A DNA stretch of 64,000 nt from assembly GCA_965153455.1 (NCBI GenBank), contig OZ234501.1, forward strand, positions 15,798,855 to 15,862,854, written 5' to 3'. Shown here one piece after another: positions 10,448-21,871 of this stretch; position 1 is the first letter of the stretch, and each line of letters begins with the position of its first letter. The position numbers and the translations under genes were made by a program. The stretch is from Sphagnum compactum (Eukaryota; Bryophyta; Sphagnopsida; Sphagnales). Below the pieces are notes generated by a model. It was not told the origin of the DNA. It worked only from the letters and a program-made list of their open reading frames with translations, and made no database searches.

Positions 10448-12409
10448 ATCCAAAAGGTGACCTGGCTTGATCCACCAGTGAAGCAGGTGGCTGCTGTAAA
10501 TCCGATGCCTCAACTCCAAATCATTCTTGTGAAAACTGTTCTGAGTTTTACAAATTTTTCCCTATTCATTTGTCCCCATTATCTTTGCAATGGGTTGGAT
10601 CCATAGATATAAGCTCACTAAAACATGCTGGCCCAGCATTCAAAGCATGCCTGAGTGTGCTGAGCATTTTTACTTGATTCTTTTCTCCTAAATGAAACTT
10701 TTTTCACAAGATCTGGACTTGGCTGATGCAGCTTATGTACGAGAAGATCTCATAGTTCCCTGATAGCAAGATTGTAAACACATAACAAATTTCTTGGCAG
10801 TTTCTCCATATGAGTTCCTAATGAAGGGTATGAGTGTTTCCCAGTGGATAGCATTGGTTTAGTTGGAAAAAGAGAAAACAAAGGAGTCCCTGTAGATTCA
10901 AAATATGTTATGGTAAGTCCAAGGGACCAGCAAGAAATTGGCCCACATTTCTTATTGTAGTGCTTGGTCAGTGTGACAGCAAAAGACTCATACAGACCTT
11001 GAGACACGGTAGGATCAGCCTTGGATCATCCTCCCATGAGACTCCTATTTATCAGAGGCAGTAGGTTGTGATAGGTAGATTGAGGGTTTGTATACTCCCA
11101 GTAGGATCAGCCTTGGACCATCTCTTAACTGTAGTGGATGTTTTTGATTTTGACCGTCTCCAGTCTGTTAGAGACAGTAGGCAAGTTAGTTTGGTCGTTT
11201 GAGCATTGTAATAGATATATGCTGGTTAGGTATGGAATGTCTCACTCTTCTGCTATTTCTTTGTCTGTGCACTGTTGTTTTTTTTTATTGACTCTCCATT
11301 TCCGTGCCTTTTGAACATCTCCCATCAATGCAGACAGAGCATAACTTTTGGTTTCCTTTTGTGTCAGGCAGGTGTGAAATTGCCATCCAAGATTTTTACT
11401 CTGTTGGAAGATCCTGTGTTGAGGATCTTCCTATTTGATTGGATCCCTGACTTGCAGGAGGGCCTACAAAGACAGCAATTTTTGGGGGGGTTATGTACAA
11501 GATTAATTTCCTCTTTGGGAGGATGTTCACTTTGGCCACCCCTTCAATGACTGCAAATTGAGCATTGCTAGATTTTGCAAAATGTTAATCTCCAATCTAT
11601 CAACCTGTACTGTTGATCAGGTAGCACCAGTAGGTGCATCTGCAGGAGGTGGACATTTTTGTTTTGAGAGGAAGATCTGAAAGGGACAAAATTGGGCTAG
11701 CAAGTGAAAACTGAAATTGTAGTTTGACAATCCTGTGGTTTATGTTGGGGGCGAGGTATGCAAGTGCAACCTCCATATGAATTCTTTGGAATGCATGGGA
11801 ACTGTGGACATAAGTTGTGGTTCTTCTATGGGATATGAAGAAATCAGGTGGAGAAGGCAATGACAGAGCCCGCTAAATGCATATGAAAACTGAGTATTTT
11901 GACAGATTCTGCTTTGTCACATGCCAAGTTTCTAATCGTAACTGGGAGTTTTAAGGGACTTTCAGTTTTTGACAATTGATTTTAGTACATTTTGTTGTTC
12001 TTACATTAGGTAAGGACTTTGGTGTGAGATTTGTGTGCAGCTTTCAGCTCTGGATTCAGGCTTAGGTTTTTTCAGTTGTCTCTGTTTGATTGAGTGCTAT
12101 GTTGCTGAATTGATGTTTCTGGGTGTAGATGGCAAAATGGGTTGTTTGTTTCTAGTTAGTTCTGTCCATGTAATAATTTCTTCTTCTTCTTCCCTGGTTC
12201 TTAAGTTCCTTATGAGGATTTTTTCTGTCTCAAAAAGTAAAGTTTTTTAGCTTGGTTCAGGTTACATTTGATCATGCTGATGGAGATTCCTTGATACCCA
12301 TGAAGTAGAAAGAGCTGTATGAAGAAGAAAGAACCATACTAAGAGTTTGCTATGCAGCTTTTGAACTGTCCAGCAATTAGTAGAACCGGAAAAGAAATGA
12401 CAGAATGAA
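10448..12409. other. 3' flank of the SPT2-like gene, no further gene
   Basis: Presumably 3' UTR followed by intergenic DNA. At about 11007-11170 the phrase GTAGGATCAGCCTTGGA occurs twice, about 90 bases apart, each time followed by a GAGGCAGTAGG or GAGACAGTAGG phrase: a diverged tandem duplication. Frames present are short and show no family motif. Confidence 0.5.
11406..11431. other. Perfect 10-bp hairpin
   Basis: GGAAGATCCT, six bases, then its exact complement AGGATCTTCC. It lies in the 3' flank of the SPT2-like gene. It could fold in RNA or single-stranded DNA; function unknown. Confidence 0.6.
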
Positions 12410-12441
12410 TATCTCTCTCTCTCTCTCTCTCCCTCTCTCTC
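12410..12441. repeat. CT dinucleotide microsatellite
   Basis: Nearly pure (CT)n with one interruption. Confidence 0.9.
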
Positions 12442-12629
12442 TTCACTTCATCAGTTGCATTCAAGAGTTAGTATTTATTCATATCAAATACATTAGTTCA
12501 AAACAGTAGCTACATGGCAACTCTTGTTGGAAGTTTTACTCACAATGTGTGCAGTAGCAGAAACAATTTGTTTGTGGTTTTGATCAATTCAATCAATCAT
12601 TCTTTGTTGAACAACAATCAAGCCACACT

Positions 12630-12880
12630 TTGATGATGATGATGATGGTGAAGATCTGTGAGCAAAGTCAGCGAAGGATTCTGTGTCTTGAGATGATGCG
12701 TGGTGACACTTTGAAGATGATTATGAAGTTCTGTGAACAAAGTCAGTGAAGGATTGTGTGTTTGGAGATGCAGAGGACACTTCGATGATGAGGATGATGA
12801 AGTTCTGGGAACAAAGTCAGTATTGAAGGATTCTGCAGTGGAATGAAGGATTTTGTATTTGGAGATGATGTGTGGCGGAT
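12630..12880. repeat. Tandem repeat, unit about 75-80 bp, three to four copies
   Basis: Units share GAACAAAGTCAGTGAAGGATT and GGAGATGATG-type wording preceded by GATGATGA runs, at about 12650, 12730 and 12805, with a shortened fourth at about 12840. The minus strand reads as His/Ser-rich peptides because of the repeat. Not called as coding. Confidence 0.75.
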
Positions 12881-13494
12881 GCAAGCTGCAGACTTCCCCC
12901 AATATTTGTCAGAAGAGAAAAAAGTAGACAGAAATCATGTCCAAAAATCTGAATTGCAGAAAAATGAAGATGGTGTTTTGCGGCAAGGGGTACGTCAAAA
13001 TCCCACTGTTGCAAACCACTGACGTTGCGAGCGAGCGACGTGCGAGGCGCACACTCGGTTGAGAGTAGTTGCCTAGTAGTACTGTTGGAAGCAGCGTCCT
13101 TGCTGGTGGTGGTGGTGGTGCAGATAGACAGCGCCGGAAAATAGGGGATGGGCTCCCGTGTGCGTCTCTGTGCACTAGCCGTTGCTGCAACGGCTCTTCC
13201 GAACACACTTGTCTGCTCACTCGTGAGCGACGACGATGGGGATCACGGTGGCGCGCACATGAGAATGCGGCGCCTTCCCTTCTCGCCACAGCAGCGAAAG
13301 CAGCAGCAGCACAAGCCAGGAATGAATGAGTTCGGAGAAAAAGTGATCACTTTGGCAACTCTTTCTCGACTTTGTTTGTCTCTGCCGTTTTGTCAACTAC
13401 CTATTGCTGTTGCTGTCGCTGTTCTCTAAGCTTTTGTGCTGTAGAAGAAGAAAGGAATTTCCTTGCCCCCCATGAGAGTAGAGAGGCTGTGAGT
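12881..13494. other. Upstream region of the SAUR-like gene
   Basis: GC content rises, with several CGAGCGAGCGACG-like CpG-rich patches at 13020-13260 as in a promoter or leader. No other gene is supported. The transcription start cannot be placed. Confidence 0.45.
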
Positions 13495-14142
13495 ATGAAG
13501 GGAAAGGCAATGCAGCGAGTGATCTTACGATGCTGGGATGAGAGCAGGCGGGGAATCAAAGATAGCAGCAGCAGCAACAACGACCAGGACATTGACGATC
13601 TTCGACCACCACTTCTGTTGCATAATAAGAGAGCAAGACAAGATGAGGAATCGTCTTCGGAGATGGCGGGGAATGTTGTAGGTAGTAGTAGTAGTTGTTG
13701 TAGTAGAAGTACGTTATGTGAATCCAACAACGCGGCGGTGTCGTGTGTACGTTTTGCGAAGAAGCCGAAGAGCTTGGTAACGTTGCTTGTGGGCAAGGAG
13801 CGACAAGTCTTCAAGGTGGAACCGCAAATGCTTGAGCATACTTTGCTGCAGCGGTTGTTGGAGAAGACCAGGACTCCTCCTTCTAAGTCTGTAACAGGAG
13901 CGGCAGCAGCAGCAGCAGACAGTAGTGGATTGTTGTCCAGTGATGAGAAGGAGAACAATAATGATGAGAATGGAAGGGAAAACAGAGGCGGCAGGAGGAG
14001 GAGGAGTAAACAACCGTCGTGCCGCATCATCTCCTTGGATTGCGATGCTATTCTCTTGGAACACATTCTCTGGCTCCTCAACAACGACGATCCCGCTGTG
14101 CGCCAACTCAATATCGATGAGCTTCTCAACTTCTACGAATAG
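13495..14142 (+). CDS. SAUR-like plant protein of unknown function (215 aa, single exon)
   Basis: The intronless frame starts MKGKAMQRVILRCWDESRRG. The ATG at 13495 is the first in this frame. Residues 1-85 are low-complexity (poly-Ser, Asn/Asp). Residues 86-122 read KKPKSLVTLLVGKERQVFKV and then LEHTLLQRLLEK. After a Ser/Ala/Glu-rich insertion the end, residues 178-215, reads ISLDCDAILLEHILWLLNND and closes with IDELLNFYE. The order (beta strand VTLLVGKE..F.V, helix H..L..LLE, then I.LDCD..LLEH.L.LL) resembles small auxin-up RNA proteins and a plant family of that fold with a longer C-terminus. No signal peptide or membrane segment. A role in auxin or growth responses would be inference. Confidence 0.65.
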   Translation: MKGKAMQRVILRCWDESRRGIKDSSSSNNDQDIDDLRPPLLLHNKRARQDEESSSEMAGNVVGSSSSCCSRSTLCESNNAAVSCVRFAKKPKSLVTLLVGKERQVFKVEPQMLEHTLLQRLLEKTRTPPSKSVTGAAAAAADSSGLLSSDEKENNNDENGRENRGGRRRRSKQPSCRIISLDCDAILLEHILWLLNNDDPAVRQLNIDELLNFYE

Positions 14143-15960
14143 TAGTGTACTCGTACCACCAGTGCAACAAAATGCCCCAGCTGCTGCTGCTGCTTCTTCT
14201 TCTTCTTCACCTGGATTGATGTCCCATTGCTCGTTGAAAATCCTTGTGAGATTTTCAAACTTCTCCAAACTTCTCTTCTGATCTGCAAATTCAAAGAGAG
14301 AAGCAAGCGAGCAAGCAAGTAATCGAGCAGCAGGGCAGGTCACATTGCTTTCTGAAATTCTGTAGCAAACCGGAGTGCTCAAACATCTTGATTGTGTCCT
14401 CTTCCTCCTCTTCTTCATGCCCTCTCTCTAAGCTCCTTCTCTAAACTTCGTCTTCTCTGGCTGGAAAGCAACTGAAATCTCTCTCAAAATTCAGTGCTTC
14501 TTCTTATCTTCTCTCTACAGTTCTTCTCTAAGCTCCTTTCCTTCTTTGGCTACATCAGAATTCAAATCTCTTTCAAAATCTGCTGTACCTCCTCATCACG
14601 CTCTCTCCGAGCTTCTTCTTCTTCTCTAATCTTCTCTCCTTCTCTGGCAGCATCACAATTCTAAGCTTCATCATCTCTAGCTGCACTGCAATGCCACTGT
14701 TCTTATACAAATTCTTTGATCTTGCAGGGTCTTCTGAAAATGGCATTAACATTCTACTTGATAAATAGATAGATAGATTGCATCCCACAAGAATTCACAT
14801 TAATGAGAGAACAATCAGAGTTGCAGAGTTTCAAGAGTACTACAGATGCATATACACTCCTGTTTTCATTCAATAAGATATTGTTACATTCTTCATTCTT
14901 GCTGCTAGGATTACTGCTTCTTCTTGACATTCTTGTTGTATCAAGGGATGCTAGCATCAATCAAAATCCAATTCTAATTGCATTCTCAAGCTCTGTTTCT
15001 GTCTCTGCGTCTCAACTCTGCATGTGTCTCTGTGTCTGTCTCTTTGTTTCTTATCTCTCTCTCTCTCTCGTATCTCCGTCTCAATGTCTTGTTGCTGCCT
15101 TCCAATTCTTCGTGAAGATCAGGAAAATCAGAAACCAATTTTGGTTGCATGCTTCAGTTCTGTCTCTCTGTGTCTATTTCTCTCTCTCTCTCTCTCAATA
15201 TGTTTTGTTGCAGCCTTCTAATTCTTTGTGAACAAACGATCTCTGACTTTTTATGTTCTTATTAAGATCAATACAAATGATCTGACACGAGAGAAAGAAT
15301 TTGATACACTGAATCGTGATATCAAAACTGTAATAATGCAAATATGTAAAACACATGAAATTGTGGATTAGTGTTGAACCTGTCAAATTTGCGAGAACAA
15401 ACAAATGCTGTTGCCGCCGCCCGTCGTCGTCGTTTCCAGATTTATTATTGTCGCAGTGATTTGCAATCGTTGCCGAAAGGTCCGAGATATATATCACCAC
15501 AACCGCCACCACTACAAGAGCAAATCTAGTCTGCCAAAGCGCGCGCGCGCACACACACACACAAGAGAAGATAAAAATCTGGAAAACCAGGTGAATGTTG
15601 GCTTGGGATCATTCATAGCAATAATGCAAAGGATTTGACAAAGATCAAGAACTCTATCCAAGCGCTAGGTACATAAAAAGATAATATTTTTACCAAGAGA
15701 ATCTCTGCAAGCTCAATGCTTACGTAGAGGAGATTTGCTCCTGAATTTAGAGCAGAGAGAAAATGGTGAGCGACTGACTTGGCGGCAGGTTCTCAAAGTT
15801 CGGGTTGGACGACTTCCGGTCAGTCATAAAGATCTTGGCCGACCAAAGGATGGTTAGCCGAGTCATATCACAAGGGTACATAAGGTTCGTCGCCGACCGG
15901 CGGTCGGTTATTTGGCCCCGTGCAAAGAGACAGATAAAGGAAGAGTAGTGCACGAGAGAG
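14143..15960. other. Low-complexity intergenic region, no gene
   Basis: 3' flank of the SAUR-like gene. At 14400-14700 CT-rich wording (TTCTCTAAGCTCCTT and CTCTCTCAAAATT-like) recurs about every 110-120 bases. At 15000-15210 TCTGTCTCTCTGTGTCT patches repeat. An ATAG microsatellite lies at about 14761-14778. Short CT-derived hydrophobic frames are not credible genes. The last 200 bases before 15960 are GC-rich and probably belong to the next promoter. Confidence 0.5.
15539..15562. repeat. Compound (GC)n(AC)n microsatellite
   Basis: An alternating purine-pyrimidine tract GCGCGCGCGC followed by ACACACACACAC. Such tracts can adopt Z-DNA. Confidence 0.85.
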
Positions 15961-16003
15961 GGTTTTGTGAGCGTCGCGCGCATGGAGAAAATGGCGATGG
16001 AGA

Positions 16004-16019
16004 TTTAGGGTTAGGGTTT
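16004..16019 (-). promoter_or_regulatory. Telo-box motif upstream of the MFSD5-like gene
   Basis: TTTAGGGTTAGGGTTT is the reverse complement of AAACCCTAACCCTAAA. It lies about 95 bases before the start codon of the transporter gene. It is the same motif as at 6191 in inverse orientation; use as a regulatory site is inferred. Confidence 0.55.
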
Positions 16020-16111
16020 GAAGAAGCGATCACAAAGAAGTAGTAGTAGTGGTGGTGTTGCTGGTGGTTGTGAGAGGCGGAGGGGCTTGGGGGGGAAGAA
16101 GACGGGGAGAG

Positions 16112-19100
16112 ATGGAGGAGATGGCGTGGGAGGGGATGATGCGATGGTTGTATGCTTTCCAAGTGTTGGCTTGTGCGTTGGTTCTGTACAGCAGCAGAGC
16201 CTTTGTGATCCGGAAAGCAGGAGGAGGAGGAGTAGCTATGGAGAAAACTGCTGCGACCATTGCAGCACCACGACGTGTTACCTCCTCCGCCTTCATCGTG
16301 TTTCAGCGTGCATTTCTGACTGTTTTCTTGCTTGCCTCAAGTAAGTATAATAGGGAATCCACGGGAGGGAGGGAGGGATGAAGGGTATTTTTTTGGTTTC
16401 TCTTTCTAAACTGGATTCTTTTGTTCTGTGCTCTCTGCCATCATTTTCAGAGAGCATTGGTGAAAATCCAGAGAGACTGATAGCTTGGGCGAGTTGGGTG
16501 AAACGGCAGTGGCAGATGGATTGCAACAAGTGTACGGTGAAGCACTGTATCAGAGCTACGCGCTGAAGAGACGAGACATAGCATTGTTGTTGGCAGTCGG
16601 ACATGCCACTTCCTTAACGCTGGGGACTTTCCTTGGAGCCTCGGCTGACACTATGTATGTGGGTCATAAATCTTTGCATGCACGTAGAAATGGTTTGAGA
16701 TGATGGACTATGTGAACAAGAATCCATAGTAATCCTTTTCTTTTCAAGAGCTGGAATGGATGTGAATGGATTCACTGATCCCAGATCACTCTGAAGAATG
16801 TCAGCTGGCTTGCTCTGAATAATTTGTTTTGAGCATGGAAATTTTTATGTCTGGCATGCAGAGGTCGCAAGAGGATGTGTATGTTGTATTGCTTCCTCCA
16901 AGTTTTAGCGTTCTTTGCCAAGCAGATGAATAACTTCAAGGTGCTATGTTTTGCCCATGTCTGTCTTGGGCTCTCAGCTGCCCTTTATTTTTCAGCTTTT
17001 GAGGCATGGATGACAACAGAGCATGAGAAGGTATGATATTCTTTTCTCTCTTTGGTCTTTCTTTTGCAGTTATGTATGCAACAGTCATGTTGTTCATCTA
17101 TTCATTTTCAAGCTGCTGTGTAATGCTATTGCATTTTGCACCTTTTACCTGTACCCTTGTGCTGATCTAACTTGATACAGATTTGCACTCTATACCATCA
17201 TGAGCAGTGAATGTTGTGCAATCTTCCAGATTCTCTTCATGTCTAATCTCACCAAGGAGCTCAACAAGAAAGACTGGTATACCATTGTTTCTTACATCCT
17301 CCCATTTGACAGTATGATTATCTGACATTGTTACTGGATGCTTTGGCTGGCAAAAATGATTGCAGATGGGATTTAGACATGAGTGGCTCAATGAGACATT
17401 TTGGATGATGTCTTTGGGCATGGGGATTGTAGCTATAGGCAGTGGAGCTCTGGCCAACTTGTTGGTTGAACGGGAGGGAGTTGGTGCACGAGCACCCTCT
17501 TTTGCAGCTGCTGTAGTTTCCACAGTGTGTTTTCTTATAATCAAAAGCACATGGGTGGAGAATGTAGGGGTTCGTCATAGCGGTCTCTCAAGACCAATTT
17601 CAAATGCTTTTCAAGCTCTCCAAGGTAAAATTTCATTAAATATGGGAGCAGGGTCTGTGGGCAGTCCTAGTGCTTTCAGAAAGGCTGGAAGATTTGTTCC
17701 ATGTGTCAGGAGAATGTTCTTGTTACAGTGACATAGGAAGTAACGGATTTGGAGGTGTGTTGGAATTGTGGGCATGTGCAGAGAAAAGTGTGGCTTTGCT
17801 GGGATGGGCACAAGCATGCTTTGACCTTGCAGTTACTATCTTCTGGTTATTGTGGATACCCACTCTTGTGGTTAGTTTTATGACTTCATCACTGGATGTC
17901 ACTGCTGTTTCTTGCACCATTTTGTCTTAAACCCAGGTGATATGTCTTGGAGGAGAGTCTCAAATGTGCTGCAAAGGTTTCTCCCAAGAAGCCAACAGAA
18001 GCTCAACTGTCTTTCTATGTAGAAGATGCTAAGTGTGGATGCCCAAGATCTTCAATTGCTATTTTGACTGTTACCCAATGTTGTAGGCAGATGGACGAGA
18101 GGTGCAGAGTGGCTTAATCTACACATGCCTGATGGCTTCAAGGATGCTAGGCAGCTCTATTGCTGCTTTGCTCCAGTGCGGGCCCTTCAATACCCCCCCT
18201 GGGGCCTTTCTCCCATACATCTTCCTGGTGGCTGCTGGCTCTTTGTTCTTGCCAGCTTATGATTACCAGGTGCAATGCTCATCACTTCTAGGAAAGCAGG
18301 GGCTCAATGGAGATAGAGGAATCCAGACCTGCAAGTAGTCTGTGAGGGTAGATTTGGAGATGGCTGTATGACTCAGTAAAGATGTCCAAGGTGAGAAGAG
18401 CCCAATATAGACTGCACAGTAAGTCAATAATTGCTGTCATAGTAGTTGATACACATGTACTATGGGCAAATTACTAGAGGGTTTTGGGCATGGATTTGAG
18501 TGCTTCCTAGAGAAAATGCCAAGCATTGGACCCAATTGCCTATCTTGATGGATCCTGGTGCAAGAGCATCCTATAAACACTTATTTAACTGGGCATAAAA
18601 GGGACGAATGTATGGTGCTCATGATAGTATGAGCAGGAGGAGTCAATCAATGCACAGGTTAACTGACTCATGGACATTGTGTGTTCATGTGTGACCATTG
18701 CAGGAGATTGGAGTGCTCCTTGCTTGCTTCTGTGTGTTTCACATTTGTGTTGGGATTATTTGGCCTTCTCTGGCTCACCTTCGCAGTATGTAAGCAACCA
18801 TGATTTTGACCTTGTGAGAGGAATGCAATGTTGATCTATCAAAGAACCAATTGATGAATCATCACCATTGAACATCTGCATTGAACCTTTGATTATATTT
18901 TCAAACCTTAGCCAACTGAAATACTGTAGCAGCTGATGGAAAGGAAATTAACTTATTGCACAAATTAGCCACAAGAGTTTCACAATTCTCTCATCTGGTT
19001 TTGAAACTGCCCAGGAAGCTTAGGAATCTTTTTTCCATTTTGCAGATATATTCCTAATGACCGGCGTGCTGCTGTGCTAAGCTTGTTTCGAGTGCCTGTC

Positions 19101-19820
19101 CACGGTGCTATACTCTTCATAATTGTCAGGGTGAGACTATGGTGATTGTTTCTCCACACTTTGAGCACAGTTAATGCATTGGCTTTCTGAGGTCCATTGT
19201 TGTCCTTAGATGTATAAAGTATTAGTCCCTTCGAGGTCAGAACCTATCTTGTTTCCTGAGCTGAGTACCTTTACTGGAAATGTTGGGCTCAAGATCCTCA
19301 TAGCCTCGATGCTTCTAATGTCCCATTTTTACTGATGTCTTCCTCCTCTTGCTTCTGGCCTGGAGTATGTGATGTTGGACCAAGATGACATTTCTGGGGG
19401 AAGAAATACCAATCTTTCATACGTTGATGCTACTGCCAACGCAGGGGGAATTGTTTCTCAGTTTGGAAAACAGCACCATCTTCACCTTGGCTATAGTTGG
19501 CCTTCTATCAGCAGCTGCTTGCATACATACGATAACTCAGATGAAACACAGCACTTCTCAAGGTGAAGTTCATTTTTCACATCTCACTGAGTGGATAAAC
19601 TGTCTTACTGCGATCTTTCTTTGATGCTTTTGCATGTTCATCAGATCTCTCCTCCCATCCATTTCCCCTGTGATGGTGAACAATGAGGATGTTTCTGCTG
19701 GTGATTTTGTGTTTTCTTGCAGAAAATGGATTGTGGAAAGTCTTAACAAGGATCATCACATCAACATTCAAAGACATGTCCAGCACAGTGCAACGGCTGT
19801 GTTTGCATAAGTTTTACTAG
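16112..19820 (+). CDS. MFSD5-type major facilitator (molybdate-anion transporter family, about 486 aa)
   Basis: Members are polytopic membrane proteins; algal and human relatives are linked to molybdate uptake. Family wording: FQRAFLTVFLLAS, QVYGEALYQSYALKRRDIAL, TSLTLGTFLGASADT plus IGRKRMCMLYC, LYFSAFEAWMTTEHEK, FRHEWLNETFWMM, ALLGWAQACFDLAV, LIYTCLMASRMLGSSIAALL, and YIPNDRRAAVLSLFRVPVHG. The start MEEMAWEGMMRWLYAFQVLA leads into the first membrane helix. Hand-read exons, all in phase: 16112-16340, 16510-16654, 16862-17030, 17366-17624, 17782-17870, 18087-18269, 18704-18789, 19046-19130, 19445-19562, 19723-19820. Exon 5 could instead start at 17710. Substrate in this organism is not shown. 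Confidence 0.87.
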
Positions 19821-20734
19821 AGTCCAGAGCTACTTGACATCAGAGGAATGTTCCGAAGACTATGCAACTCACCAAGAAGTGCAAGAATCCTGCAATTGCC
19901 AGCAAATAATTCTTTTACAGAAGACTTGTACAGGAATCTTCAGATGCAGAACACCTTGCCACCAAAATTCATTGAGGTAAATCTAAGAAGGTACCATCCA
20001 TATCACAACAGCTCATATAAACAGGTCCAAGGTTTAGTCATCCCAAACCCTAACATGCATTTGCAGAAACAAGTAGAAACTACATTGGATAATACTGCAG
20101 GCCAAAACAACATAGGAGTCTGCAATTCTTGAAAGCCTACCATTTAGAGGCTTCAACTTAAAACAAGATGAATCCCTTTACATACCAGATGCCCCATTTT
20201 GACCAAGGACGTTAAAACAGACAAAAAGTAACCCAGAAGTTTCTGATCCAAGGGACCTTCTGTTCAGTCTGTTATCTTTTTGAAAAGAGTTGTGTAATCT
20301 TGAGAAGGGAATTGTAGGTACAAGCTAGCATAATTTGTCAGGAGTCAAGAAGAAAATTATCAGTTTGTGACGTTGTTTGATTGCAAAAGATGTAAAGATG
20401 TTAATCCCACTAATCCCAACAAGTATTATAGTATACTTGGGGCTGTGGTGTGATACGTTTTTGCACATTTTTAATATCATGAAAGTGGAGAAGGTGGTAC
20501 ATTTTTTCTTTACATGTAGTTTATGTCAGATTTGCAGTAAATGGGTGTTGGGTCTGTATCGGCAGATTTGGTTATAACTGTGAAACAAGTATAGTCGGTG
20601 TGTAAGATAGTAAATCCCACCAACATGGAATGAGGAGTGGTTGAATAATGCAATCCCATGCAGTCCCAAGCAATTATTGTTATTATTTCCTTTCTGGGGT
20701 GGCCATTTATTGGGTTGGTTTTAGCATTTAACAT
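19821..20734. other. 3' flank of the MFSD5-like gene, no gene
   Basis: A 94-codon frame at 19848-20132 overlaps the likely 3' UTR and shows no motif. Nothing else is supported. Confidence 0.5.
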
Positions 20735-20825
20735 GGCTCAGTGGAGAGCTGAACTCAGGACTGCCACAATGTGAGCTTGAGTACAAACTCCCAACTACTT
20801 GGGCTATCAGCTTGTGCCTCAAAGA
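20735..20825 (-). repeat. tRNA-derived SINE candidate
   Basis: On the minus strand an A-box-like TAGCCCAAGTAGTTGG (complement of 20791-20806) is followed about 50 bases later by a B-box-like GAGTTCAGCTC (complement of 20746-20756). Spacing fits an internal RNA polymerase III promoter. No cloverleaf of a working tRNA can be drawn, so a SINE head is likelier than a tRNA gene. Confidence 0.45.
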
Positions 20826-21871
20826 GCCCATAAATGTAAAGACAAGGATGAAGTTTTCACGATGAAGTATACTAATAACTAGCTTCTAAATCAGATGTGA
20901 TGTCCCACGATATATTAGTTTATGAATCCAGTTTTGACTAATCAACCTCGGTTAAAAGATATGTTATGCTACATTGCTATCATCTGCCCAATCTTATGCA
21001 ACAATCAAACCTTCAAGCAAATCATCAAATTTTGTGATTGTCATTGGTTTTATATTTTTACCCTCTACATGTACATTAGATGTTTTGGAATGGGGACGGT
21101 TTGAGCATTTGGATTTTTTTCAGTTGTATACAATCCAATGAAAACGAATGTACAATTATGATGGCTCTTATACATTTGTTGAACTAACATGGTGCCATTA
21201 GGCAAGATGTAGTCTCGAAAGGCATCTGCTCATTAGACTTGGACAAAACTAACCACCCAAAACCTCTGTTATATAGAATTAAAGATTGTCTATGGCAATT
21301 AAACTATATATACTATATAGCAATAACAACTTCATCTTAAAAGAAAACACTTGTACAGTTGCAAAAGGCTTCATCCCGTCAATCTCAACTAATCAAGTCA
21401 TTTAATTCTTGTACTGAGTGACATTATGAAATAAAAAGTGAACCTTCAAGCAAAATGAAAGATAACAGAGATTTGTAAATGGTGCAACACCATTCGGTTG
21501 ATGCATCTGATTAGCCTTGCACTCAATGGATCCACAAATAATGAGAAGCTAGAAACACTTAGAATTCTCTAAGAGTTATTGTAGTGGGTGAAGGTAGGAG
21601 CTTCAGCCATGTTCAACAAATGAACATAAATCAAGTTGATGCTAAAAACTGTGTTCAAAAAGTACCTGGGGGATGAAGTAGTAGGCAAGCAATCTAAATG
21701 CTTGGCGAAAAAGTAGCTGTATCACCTGTCATCCAGCAATTCCTCCAACCCAGAAATACATATCCTCCTCAATCCTGTACCTGAAATCCTAACAATGATC
21801 CAAAAGAAATCTCAACAAATCAGTGGAGAATTTCCTGAAAACCTAAAACCCTAGATCCAAATAAGTTGAGG
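20826..21871. other. Intergenic region between convergent genes, nothing recognised
   Basis: Moderately AT-rich. The right end probably contains the 3' UTR of the minus-strand zinc-finger gene. Confidence 0.5.

Noticed and set aside
13401-14418. Long minus frames opposite the SAUR-like gene
   Set aside because: Leu/Ser/Cys-rich shadows of Ser/Glu/Gln codon runs on the plus strand.
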